This document shows, one piece after another, positions 35,821 through 45,700 of a stretch of 64,000 nucleotides of DNA. The position numbers and the translations under genes are program-made. Source of the stretch: Pinus tabuliformis. Lineage: Eukaryota > Streptophyta > Pinopsida > Pinales > Pinaceae. The notes below the pieces were generated by a model. The model did not search any database. It was not told the DNA's origin and saw only the letters and a program-made list of their open reading frames with translations. Each line of letters begins with the position of its first letter. Position 1 is the first letter of the stretch. Where the stretch lies: the NCBI GenBank assembly GCA_031772625.1, contig CM062815.1, forward strand, positions 120,885,977 to 120,949,976. The letters run 5' to 3'.

Positions 35821-37841
35821 TAGAAAGCAATGGTCCCCATTGCGTTGAGTTCCTCCATCTGGTGAACTTGTCCTGCAATCTCTGATGTGTCCAGTGATGG
35901 TGGGAAGCATGGTTGACGATGGTCCACATTGAACATTTGGTGCAGGCGAAGGAATGGAGGAATGATGTGCTCCAAAGCATTGTTCCCCATAGCCTTGGTA
36001 CTGCTGTAAGGACCATGTCGGAGTGGTCTGAGTTTCTGATGGGTTCTGGTAAGGCATTCTCTTTGCAGATGTAACCAAACTTTACTGCCCACCTGAAACT
36101 TGTGTGGTACCCCTGTGGGTGAGGAGAAGTTTTTCCTGTGTTTTGTCATGACTGTGTCCCTTTGCTGCTGCTGCTGCGTGGAGGAACCCTTTGCGGGGGT
36201 CATGGAGGTAGCAACGATCTTCCCCTTACTTTGGGAGTGAACCAGACAGATGAATTTCCTGGTCTGGGAGATGAGCTTGCTACCTTTCTTAGCAGTGATC
36301 AAAGAGGTGGCGACAGGTGGGGCTACCTCCGGTATCCTGTATAATGAATCACCCAAAGAAATAATGACAGCGCGAGGCCTTGACTCATACACAGCATGTC
36401 GCCTCCACAAGTATGGCTGGCCTAATAGTACATCGCAAACATCCAAAGGTGTAACATCACACAATACCTCGTCTGTGAAGGGCTTGATGTTGTAATGAAG
36501 GCGGCACTGCTGGCGAACTTTGAGATCTCGTCCTTCATGAAGCCACCCGATACTGTACGGTTGTGGGTGTGGTGTAGTCGGTAGGCCCAACCGCTTCACG
36601 ACTTCTGCTGAAACGAGGTTCTTTTGGCTGCCACTGTTGACAATGAATGGTAGTGGCGAACCCTTCACCCACATCTGTGAGTGGAAAAGACGCTCCCCTT
36701 CCTCTGGATTTTCGGGCTCATCTTTCTGGATCTTGGCGGTGGCAACAGTAGCGCTGGGATCCGCATCAATGATCTGCTTCCCTTTGCCATTCCCCTTGTC
36801 GGGTTCTGGCTCAGGGTCGGAACATGCACCTGATTCGGAAGCCTTCAACTCAGCCACCATCGACTGCTTGGTCCGACACTCACTTGTGTTATGAGTGGGA
36901 CTCTTGTGAAACTCACACCACTTTCCTGTGTCCTTCTTCGGCTTCGTGGTGTTGTTCTTTTCTTGCGGCTTCGACGGGTTGTCTTGGGTCACCCCACCTT
37001 GGCTTTGTCCTTTGGGCTTCGGATTTGCAGATCCAAAGTCTCTCTTCTTCTGTTTGAACTTTTGCTCGATTTTGATAGCGTATCGGTATGCTGTGCCAAG
37101 TGAGGAGATGTTCAAGAACACCATCTCTTCCTGGATGTACTTGTGCAGGCAGCCACGGTATTTGAGTACCAGATGCAACTCAGAATCTTTGATACCCAAC
37201 TGTGTGCGAAGGGTATGAAAAATGTTTGTGAACTCCGGCACATCTTGGTCTCGTCCCTGCCGCAGTGTGGTCCATTTGATGTATTTGTCCTCATAGGTTC
37301 CAACAGGGTAGTATTGCTCCTTGATGGCATCTCGGAAGTCATTCCAAGTGGGTGCGGCTGAAAATAGTGAACATGTACTTTCATCCTTCTGCTCGCAGTA
37401 GTTTTCCCACCAGTCCTTGACATGGGGGGCTGCTTTGAGAAGAGCAAAAACAATCTTTTCCCGACTTGAAAATTCGTGAACAGAAAAATACCCATCTAGC
37501 AGATTTAACCATTTATCTACGACATCTGTGTCTATTTGACCCTCGAAGATGGGGATTTCAAAATTAACTTGTACCTTGAAGGGTGTGGCATTTCCAAAGT
37601 CGCTGTTGGAAGCCGATGCGTCGCCTCTGGGTAGCCGCTGGAGGATTTGCGCAAAGCTATCCATCATCGCGTTCCTTTGCCGCTCGAGGGCTTCTTCGAG
37701 CAAAATTTTGATAGGATCTCCTGCTCCCTCGTCTTTCTTCTCATCCGCCATGGGAGGCCGTCGGGATTTGCGAGGCTGGTCTTGCAAAGGTTCGACCAGT
37801 TCAAGCCCTAACTCCTTATATACCGACCTCGTTGGGGACAT
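35820..37841 (-). CDS. Gypsy Gag-protease-integrase C-terminal fusion (internally deleted)
   Basis: An intact 673-codon frame. Residues ~31-265 are a Retrotrans_gag region (PIFEGQIDTDVVDKWLNLL, then AAPHVKDWWENY, then TWNDFRDAIKEQYYPVGTYE). A Lys/Gln-rich linker leads to a variant knuckle CEFHKSPTHNTSEC (309-322; C-x3-H-x4-H-x4-C). Residues ~395-500 are a retropepsin with the core FIVNSGSQKNLVS and a late VLLGQPYL motif. The catalytic Asp of D-S-G is Asn at residue 402 (codon 36636-36638), so the protease should be inactive. From about residue 560 the frame runs straight into VPHKFQVGSKVWLHL and GPYSSTKAMGNNALEH, the integrase C-terminal/SH3-like tail of Gypsy. Normal Gypsy Pol has RT, RNase H and the integrase core between these points. 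The start at 37841 is the first Met; Met31 (MADEKKDEGAG, codon 37749-37751) is an alternative. Confidence 0.93.
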   Translation of the reverse strand: MSPTRSVYKELGLELVEPLQDQPRKSRRPPMADEKKDEGAGDPIKILLEEALERQRNAMMDSFAQILQRLPRGDASASNSDFGNATPFKVQVNFEIPIFEGQIDTDVVDKWLNLLDGYFSVHEFSSREKIVFALLKAAPHVKDWWENYCEQKDESTCSLFSAAPTWNDFRDAIKEQYYPVGTYEDKYIKWTTLRQGRDQDVPEFTNIFHTLRTQLGIKDSELHLVLKYRGCLHKYIQEEMVFLNISSLGTAYRYAIKIEQKFKQKKRDFGSANPKPKGQSQGGVTQDNPSKPQEKNNTTKPKKDTGKWCEFHKSPTHNTSECRTKQSMVAELKASESGACSDPEPEPDKGNGKGKQIIDADPSATVATAKIQKDEPENPEEGERLFHSQMWVKGSPLPFIVNSGSQKNLVSAEVVKRLGLPTTPHPQPYSIGWLHEGRDLKVRQQCRLHYNIKPFTDEVLCDVTPLDVCDVLLGQPYLWRRHAVYESRPRAVIISLGDSLYRIPEVAPPVATSLITAKKGSKLISQTRKFICLVHSQSKGKIVATSMTPAKGSSTQQQQQRDTVMTKHRKNFSSPTGVPHKFQVGSKVWLHLQRECLTRTHQKLRPLRHGPYSSTKAMGNNALEHIIPPFLRLHQMFNVDHRQPCFPPSLDTSEIAGQVHQMEELNAMGTIAF

Positions 37842-37866
37842 GCAAAGAAAAACAGAGAAAAAGCAG

Positions 37867-37881
37867 ACCGCTCTGATACCA
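37867..37881 (-). other. G primer-binding site
   Basis: Minus strand tggtatcagagcggt, an exact tRNA-Met-type core, one base from the LTR. Confidence 0.92.
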
Positions 37882-38131
37882 CTGATCCGGATTTAAGCAG
37901 GAACGCAATAGATTACAGAGATAACCATAAATACAGAGATGCAATAACCATAAACACATAGATGCAGCGGAAATAATGCTTCATTTCATTAATGGAAAAT
38001 ACTGAAATATGCTTACAACCAGAAATGGAAATAAACCAGCTAGGGCGATGGTAGCTTATCTCTGAGAAGAGATGTGGTGACTACATGCCTCTGAACTGTT
38101 CCGAACTATGTTACAATGAGGCTCGAAGGCC

Positions 38132-38140
38132 TATTTATTG
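38132..38140 (-). promoter_or_regulatory. TATA-like box of the G 5' LTR
   Basis: Minus strand caataaata, conserved in both LTRs, ~250 bp before the LTR end in transcription direction. Confidence 0.5.
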
Positions 38141-38320
38141 TTGAGAAACAATGGAAAACCCTTCACATTCCAAAACCTAACCCTAGAAGATGAAACGCCA
38201 AATTGTGGGCCCCGTTTGGGTAAATTGGTACATCAATTTCCCGGGGTCGTAACTTTGGCATACGATCTCCGTTTGACGCGTACGATAGCTCGTTAGAAAG
38301 ATCTATCCGAGTACTACCAC

Positions 38321-38370
38321 TTTGGGAGGCAACATGGGTCCACGGACCCATGTTGCCCCAGATTCCCAAA
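38321..38370. repeat. Palindrome in the U3 of the G 5' LTR
   Basis: ggcaacatgggtcc (38328-38341) and ggacccatgttgcc (38344-38357) are perfect 14-base inverted arms separated by 2 bases. They are bracketed by tttggga (38321-38327) and tcccaaa (38364-38370), another complementary pair. It lies ~190 bp upstream of the TATA-like box. Confidence 0.9.
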
Positions 38371-38535
38371 AAAAACGTCGTTTAGGGCCTCAAAACGGCT
38401 CCGGAAGTTCAGGACCCGAAAAACTGCTAAAAATAGTAAACTGTGCTACAATTTAGGAAACTGAAAAAGCTGAAAGAGACAGTTGTGGGGGTCCAAATGG
38501 GATCGGTGGGTGGCCACCAACATCCACCTCGATCA

Positions 38536-38540
38536 TCCCA
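38536..38540. repeat. Target-site duplication of G, right copy
   Basis: tccca just after the LTR terminus gatca; matches 35185-35189. Confidence 0.92.
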
Positions 38541-41190
38541 AGACTCAAAACATAAAAAAGGAAAGACAAGAAACAAACAAGAAGAAGGCCATAAAAACCA
38601 ATAACAACATGACTCCACAAACAAAGTGGTATGGCCATACACTCGACATAAAAAAAGCCACAAATCAAGCTCAACAATTCATAAAAGATAAAAATCACAA
38701 GGTTAACATCAAACACTATGACTCAATCCCCATGGTTCCCAATGCATCCAAGGTAAAGCTCAACCTGAGCCTTCTTCACGATTCGTGGCAATCTCTCTTG
38801 CCATGCAACTCCCTGCATCATGTTCACACATGTCAACCACATGTTCCAAATATCAAGACAATCATATTTATCAATTTGAAATCAAATTTTACCAAGACTA
38901 ACCATCATGTCATAATCCATAGTCAACTCATAGTCATTAGGCATAACACTAAAAATATCACCTACTACACTCAAGTACCTATCAATTGTCTTAACACATA
39001 TGTATTAGTACCATCATCTTAAAACAAGATCATTGGAGCACATACTCATATTATGAAATTAATCAAACATTCAACCAAATCGCAAACATACCATGTTAAA
39101 TAAATCAATTAGACGAGATATAATTTTACAACATGTCAATTCAAGCACTCATAAGATCATGATATCCATAACAATATCTAACTAACATGTTCACATCGTA
39201 AACTCATACACAATTATCGTTCACACATATCAAAATTAAATATAGATTAGTATGACACCATCTCACAAATATGTCATTTCATACTTGAATATCACAACCA
39301 TAACCATCTGCATAGGTCAAACCAGGTTAACACAATACATATAACATCAATATCTTTAAGGCAATGAACATAACCATCACTCATATGACCAATCCAAACT
39401 ATAACATCAATATCTCAATGAAATAACCCTAATCATCAAGTTAATAGCATATAACAACAATAAGTTATATATCATACTCATCAACAACATAAAACCGACT
39501 CATCAAGCTAATTGTCATATAACAATCAATAAGTTAACCTATAACATACTCATCAACAACATATAACATAATCATCATGTTATCTAATATAAAACAACAA
39601 TAACAATGCATACAACTACAAGTTAATATCATTCTTGACTATCTTAGACATGTGCATATAACTACACTAAATAACCAACATCTATCATGAATGTAACCAT
39701 AACATCAAAAGACATGTACATAAACCTAATGTATATAAACCTAATGCATATAAAAATCCTTAACTTACATATGTGCATGCCGAACACAATAACTATATGA
39801 TGATCTGCTCTTACCCCAAAGTCCAATGCTACAACCTCATTATGATGATTTGCATGTCCTGCTCTATCTCAGCCAACACATTAGCATCATAACATCCAAT
39901 AGAACTATTATGACCTAAATAGCATATAATGACTTCACAAGGCATGTTTGACCTACTATACATGCATAATCATAACCAAGACCATACAAGCATAACAACT
40001 GCATATACACACATAAAAAATGAGTATCATTCCAGCTAGAGTCCAATGATAAATGCATGACCATATCAACTACACAAACCATGACCTTATGCATGACAAC
40101 AACCATTGCTCCATTGTACACATTGTTGCATGCAACCAACAATATGCATAAGAAATGCCAAACCAACTACCAATACACATAACCACATGTACTCGAACAT
40201 AATTGATCAGTTCTTGTGATCGACCTACAAGACTGATGCATGTAATCAAAATATTCAAAAATGTAACCTAACATACAAGGATGTAAGTAGGTATCATGAA
40301 ATCAACATGTAAGCGACATATAATTCATACACAGTCAGTCACATGTTATAAAAATGAAGACATCATGTCTATTAATTTGAAATCAACATTCACCAATATA
40401 ACAACCTATAAGCATACCCCCTTACTATCCATGGTCCACACTAAGGTAGAAGGAGGAAGCTACTATAATGGCCCAATCTCCAATGTCCAATTATGGGAAT
40501 GGGATCTCTAAAGCTCTACTAAATTTAACCACACTTGAAAAGAAATTGATTTTTTTATTTCTCATACATTTTGTATGAGATTAAGTCAAAAACATTTCAC
40601 TTATTCCACTTGTAACATAATAACTAAAAACATGCCACTTTTCCATTTCCTTACATGCAAATTTTCAAATTCCTTACATGCAACCTTTCAAATTCCCTCC
40701 ATGCAATTCTTCAAATTCTTTGCATGAAAATAGGCATAGTTCAGATACATCCATATTATCATACTACAATACTATCCCATCCAAAAAAATAACATTTTCT
40801 TCAAACACTTACCATACTTTTACATTTTCTTCAAACTACTATACTATTACATTTGCATGTAATAATTTCTTAAAACACTTTACATGCAGACTAATATAGA
40901 AAACTATTTGCATACAAGTAGGCATATATCAACTACAACAATACTATTACACATCAATACTCTCTCCAACCATAAACAACATACTCACTGGGGCATTTTA
41001 TCAAACAGTTTGTATGCAATTAATCATTGACGCATTTAAGCATTTCATTAAACACTTTGCATGCAAACTAATATAGCGAATGATTCAATGCATATATCAT
41101 AAACTGTAGTAGTACAAGTTACAAAAATTGAACCATATGATCAATGGCATTATTCCTGAGTATGGTTCAAGTTTCAACTTCTGAGATTTC
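38541..41190. other. Internal non-coding region of L, right of element G
   Basis: A/C-rich, with many loose 'atcaacaacatataacat' phrases and no coding signal. The frame 38483-39022 starts inside the G LTR and is accidental. Confidence 0.65.
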
Positions 41191-41790
41191 ATAGTGAAAA
41201 GTTATAACAAAATACCAACATAATCCTATTTCGTGCACAATTTTAGGAGTATCTAGAAAGCTCAATTTACACTATTCATATCTCCTAACATATAGCAAAT
41301 AAATGTCTGAAATTTTTATCACAATATAAGTGGGATTTCCTCTCATTGTGGAAAAAATTTCAGCTCGTGAGAGTGCCTAGAATAAAAGTTATAACAAAAA
41401 TGTCAGTGTGACCTATTTGAGACCCGATTTTAGGAGTATTCAGAAGGCTCAACTCCCTCTGCTCATATCTCCTAAAATATTGCAACCCAATATCTGAAAT
41501 TTCTACCACATAATCATTGGTATGGCCCCTCAATGTGGACACTTTTTCAGCTTCTAAAAGACTACAGAAGAAAAGTTATTGTAAAAATGTCAACGTGACC
41601 TGTTTAAAGGTGCATTCAGGAAGGTCATCTTCCTTAAATCATAATTCCTAAAGTATTGTGAACCAATATATAAATGTTTTGCCACATTATCAGTGGAATT
41701 TATCTTCAGTATGGACAAATTTTCTACTTCTAATATTCCACAGAAGAAAAGTTATAACAGATATGACATAAAGGTCTAAAATTTAACCTT
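41110..41790. repeat. 187-bp tandem repeat beside the L primer site
   Basis: The marker 'aaaagttat' recurs at 41197, 41384, 41571 and 41747 (periods 187, 187, 176). Each unit also holds a 'ttaggagtat' or related phrase and a 'tcatatctccta' or related phrase. The array lies in what would be the 5' leader of the element RNA, ending ~50 bp from the primer site. Confidence 0.85.
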
Positions 41791-41839
41791 TGTTCTTCAT
41801 TTTACCTATGATAGAGCCCATACAGTCCCAGTGTTTAAA

Positions 41840-41855
41840 CCATGCTTTGATACCA
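41840..41855 (-). other. Element L primer-binding site
   Basis: The minus strand tggtatcaaagcatgg is a tRNA-Met-type site with one change in the core. It abuts the inverted LTR fragment through ctctg. Confidence 0.7.
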
Positions 41856-41863
41856 CTCTGCAA

Positions 41864-42441
41864 TAGCTTGTGTTGAGTTACTAGTCCTGGAAGCCCTGGT
41901 TGGACAAACACTTTGGAAGCCCTTGGTGAGTTGAGTTACTAGTCCTAGAAGCCTTGGTTGGAAAAACGCTCTGGAGGTCCTGTATAAGCTATGGGTTGAG
42001 TTACTAGTTCTGGAAGCCTTGGTTGGAAAAATGCTTTGGAAGCCTTGGAAGGCTTGGATGGAGACCAATCTGATGATGATTTTTGGTGATGTTCAACCTT
42101 GAGGTGGAATCACTATTTGATGGGTTGTGGTGGGTGGCCTCTGGAAGCCCTAGATGAGTTTTGATTGATGTGTTCTATGAGATCCCACATTCATGCTTGG
42201 AATATGGCACGAGGGTGATTGGCTGAATATGGACTTGGCTTAGCCAATCTATGGTTGGGTGGAACGTGGTAGTCCCATCTCCGGGTGGTTCATTGCATTT
42301 ATTAATGAAAAAATTCATTCCCTTGATTTTCATGTGCAAATGTATTGAGGTATATATGGATTTTAATGGTTGATATGTTTATTGTATTTTTGTTCTTATT
42401 ATGTTTTTTTTATATGCACATTTACCCTGGAGGCATTAACA
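41864..42441 (+). repeat. Inverted partial LTR of element L
   Basis: Reverse complement of 30959-31578: starts 'tagcttgtgttgagttacta' and ends 'tatgcacatttaccctgg' then aggcattaaca, a decayed form of the LTR terminus. The remaining ~700 bp of the LTR is missing. Confidence 0.85.
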
Positions 42442-43954
42442 TTGGCCTTCCAACATTGCAAACAAGCACACACTAATCTTATCAATCGAGCACAACCACA
42501 AATTTTCATCCATCTCCACATTTCAGTGAGCTCATAAACAGGTTGTACCATACCACAAGACAAGTCTGCAATCAAGAATCCAAGTCCAAGTTTGTACCAT
42601 TTCTATTGTAAGATAAAGTAGAAGAAGAGTGAGGATGATGTGATAGATCCTTTGCCTGAAAGGTATGCGTGAGGGTAGGATTTGATCCACTTATGTGTGT
42701 ATGAGTCACAAGACCATCTAACATAGTCTCTGTTGGTGCAACCACATGTTTGACCATTACCACAAAGTGCCCCCATGGCTCCGAGCTAAGCCCTCATTGG
42801 AATTGAATCTTTATTTTTTATTAAGGATTTCTTTTTCTTTGAACCCATGTTTGTATATCATTATTTGTTTGTTTATGAAGTGCAAGCTAAACCCTCATTG
42901 GAATTGAATCTTTATTTTTTATTAAGGTTTTCTTTTTCTTTTTCTTTGAACCCATGTTTGTATATCATTATTTGTTTGTTTATGAAGTGCAATTTTTTTT
43001 TGAATTTGATAAATTTTGTTAAATATTTAAAATATTATAGAGTTATTTTTTTGTTAACATGTGCATATTTATATAATTAGTGTAAAAAAATAACTATTTT
43101 CAAAATAATAAAATGTTGTTTATAAAATTTTGATAAATCATCTTTTTGAAAAAAATTATTAAAAGAATATAAAAAATAAACAAAGTAAAGAAATTTAATT
43201 TTTTAAATTTTCAAAAAAATTAAACACATAAGATATAAAGAAAAACCATCATGGACACACATGTCTATGTACTTTGAAAATAATGAAAATAAAACTACCA
43301 AACACATCATAAGAATAAATTGAACATAGAGAATAAAAATCATTAAGGGGCGTATATATTGATTAGTCTAGATCTATCATAACTCTAAATTATCTTACAT
43401 TAACAAGGATCAAATCTCCTGATGTGCAAAACACTTTTGGAGTGCAAAACTTGAAGAAATGTTTGGACCGCGAGATATCTGATTCTCCTTGATGCTAGAT
43501 GAATTTGAAGTTAAAATGGATATAGGTTGATTTAATTTATGAATAATGATACAAAATTTGTATATGATCAACTACATTTTGTATATGTCTAAGCTCAATA
43601 CGATAATTTACAACTTGTTGACTTTCCTCACTTGGTTAAAAGTATATATAGTATTGTCAAGAATGATCAATGTCAATATATCTTCTTTAATTTTTAGTTG
43701 TTAGAGTAGAAATACAAGTTATAAACATTCAAAATTAAGTCTTTGTATATGTCTAAGATGAATCTAATTTACTTAGTTTGTTAAAAAGATAGAGTATTAT
43801 TTAGAAGTATATTTCAATAGTTACATAAGAATATGTTGAATGAAAACAAAGTAACAATGTTGAATTGATGCATGTATACTTAAATCAATACATTGATTTC
43901 ATTTTATATGTCAATTTCTATGCCAATTTCAATTTCAATTTAAATGTCAATGTT
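42442..43954. other. AT-rich intergenic stretch with a 105-bp duplication
   Basis: No coding domain. A tandem duplication of ~105 bp around 42783-42990 has 'gaacccatgtttgtatatca' at 42841 and 42948, a distance of 107 bp. The 77-codon frame at 42847-43080 crosses it and is not a gene. The rest (43000-43950) is AT-rich with loose 'caatttctatttcaattt' phrases that also occur after LINE1 (51190-51700). Confidence 0.6.
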
Positions 43955-43957
43955 AAG

Positions 43958-44080
<123 letters not shown>

Positions 44081-44167
44081 TTTTCTCTTTCAGATGGGAA
44101 GGAAAGAAGGCGGAAGAGCGGCAGAGTGGCGAACTAGGGTTAAGGGTGTCTGAGCAAGCTTTTCTCC

Positions 44168-45624
44168 ATGGAAGGGTGCAGAGGAGGGAGCTCCATTCCC
44201 TCCTACCGTGAGGCAATGGCTAACAAGAGCAAGGCATCTCCAGTTTCAGGCAAAGGCAACATGATGGAAGGGGGAAAAAGGGGGGAAAAGGAAATAGAAA
44301 GCAGCAAGGAGAAGGAGAATGATGACACAAAGGATAATGAGGAAAATGACAAAAAACAGGGAACAAAAGACAGGAAACATCAGGGCATGTGCAAGCCAAA
44401 GCTGAAGTCACTCCTAGAGTAATATTAAATAACCCTGAGCTACAAGCCCACAGGGAGCACACACAGACTTACGCAATCATATGCAAATTCACGGGACTAT
44501 GGCCCACTGAAAAGGATTTACAAACTTGGATCAGATACCATTGGAAGCCCAAAGGAGGCATTGGTCTTCATCTAGGATCCAAGGGCTTTTTTACAGTGGT
44601 GTTCGTGAACATAGAGGACAAAGACAGAGTGTTTGAAGGAGGTCCCTACTTCTATGCAACAACAGGGCTCTACATGCGGTCGTGGATGATGAACTTCATG
44701 CCGGAACGGGAAACCTTTACCTCAGTCCTGGTATGGGTAAGACTCTACTCGCTACCTCTGGATTATTGGCAAATAGAATCACTTACAGCCATAGGAAATA
44801 AATTAGGAAGGTATGTCAAAACTTTTGAAGCCACAAGAAGGGGAAAATATATCTCCTTCGCTAGGACTTGTGTAGAGATGGACCTATCTGGAGCACTTCT
44901 AGACGAGGTCATATTAGAGGTATACAATGAGGAATGGGTGCAAACGATTGACTATGAGCACATTCCTTTTAGATGTCGAAAATGTCATGAACATGGACAT
45001 CTTCTTCGAGACTGTCCTAGCAGTAGGGCTGAGAACAAAAGTAAACCTAACACAATGAAAGAGACAAATGGCTTTCAGAAAGTTGCTCACAAGGGTAAAA
45101 ATGGAAAAAAAGGGCCAAAACATCACCAAAGTGGAGACCAAAAAGGGAGGCCAAATTAGTTCTATGTTCTTGAAGAGGAGGAGGATGCAGCAGTCGAAAA
45201 TCAAGTTATGAAGGATGGAGATGACAAGCAGGAAAAGGAAGAATAAAACGATCAGGAACAAGTAAAGGAAATACATAAAGGGATCACGATGAGTGAATCA
45301 GAGATGGATATGGATCAAGAAATGACCCAAAGTGAGATGGAAATGGAAGACAATGAGTTACAAGAGATTCTCGACCGAGAAAACCTAGATCTACAAGGGT
45401 TCTTGAGTAAGGGAAAAACAGGTGGAGTAGAATCTCTACCACAAGAAGAATGCAAGCAAATAGAGCAGTTATTCTTATGGAAAACTCATACAAAAGGTTT
45501 GGAAGAAGATAATGCCATGGAAAAACAAAGCAAGAATGGAATGAAAGCGATAAAACCAACTCTAGTTTTGGCTCCAAAAAACCCAGGGAAAAAAGGGGCA
45601 GAAAAAAGCAAAATGAGCTATTAA
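44168..45624 (+). pseudogene. LINE1 ORF1 (DUF4283 and CCHC RNA-binding protein)
   Basis: ORF1 would coat LINE RNA. A Lys/Glu-rich N-terminus starts at 44168, or at Met 44216 (MANKSKASP). A frame change near 44370-44420 leads into DUF4283: YAIICKFTGLWPTEKDLQTW, KGFFTVVFVN, YFYATTGLYMRSWMMNF and VLVWVRLYSLPLDYW. Next come GNKLGRYVK and the CCHC knuckle CRKCHEHGHLLRDC at about 44974-45015. A basic tail is cut by stop codons at 45157 (TAG) and at 45244-45249 (TAA). The same frame then continues as an acidic Glu/Met/Asp-rich tail to 45624. Two stops and one frameshift make it a pseudogene. It ends 76 bp before ORF2. Confidence 0.88.
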
Positions 45625-45700
45625 TGGAATGTGGAAAGCTCATGATAGACTCAGGTAAGATGAAATACCTATTCAATTACTCCTTTTCTAATCAGTAATT

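Larger units (their letters stand above)
35190..38535 (-). mobile_element. Element G: young Gypsy deletion derivative, 3.35 kb
   Basis: LTRs at 35190-35808 and 37883-38535 begin tgatccggatttaagcag and end (g/c)gatca. They differ at roughly a dozen sites by eye plus one 33-bp indel. The target duplication tccca lies on both sides (35185-35189 and 38536-38540). On the minus strand, a tRNA-Met primer site (37881-37867) precedes a single 673-codon frame and a purine tract (35820-35809) follows it. Gag, protease and the integrase C-terminus are joined directly, while RT, RNase H and the integrase core are gone. It sits in non-coding DNA of element L. Near-identical LTRs and an open frame indicate recent insertion. 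Confidence 0.95.
37883..38535 (-). repeat. G 5' LTR
   Basis: 653 bp, partner of 35190-35808, abutting the primer site. It includes an extra 33-bp segment at 38329-38361 forming most of a palindrome. The candidate promoter caataaata is on the minus strand at 38132-38140. Confidence 0.93.
30959..42441 (-). mobile_element. Element L: non-coding LTR element with one inverted LTR
   Basis: Left LTR 30959-32287 has perfect 10-bp terminal inverted repeats (tgtaacaacc / ggttgttaca) and is followed by a purine tract on the minus strand, so it is a 3' LTR. At 41840-41855 the minus strand reads tggtatcaaagcatgg, a primer-binding site, as expected at the other end of the internal region. Instead of a direct LTR, the segment beyond it (about 41864-42441) is the reverse complement of the first ~620 bp of the left LTR. 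The internal ~6.2 kb (excluding element G) has no coding domain and is rich in short repeats. It is therefore a LARD-like element that has been rearranged or joined with a second copy. Confidence 0.72.

Noticed and set aside
36138..37896. Several plus-strand open frames (72-115 codons)
   Set aside because: Antisense to the intact Gag-protease fusion of element G. No domain, and codon pattern follows the minus-strand gene.
30959..42441. Fold-back DNA transposon with long terminal inverted repeats
   Set aside because: The left repeat is a complete LTR with TG...CA ends and a PPT, and the right side has a PBS. The arms are unequal and the flanks lack a matching target duplication.
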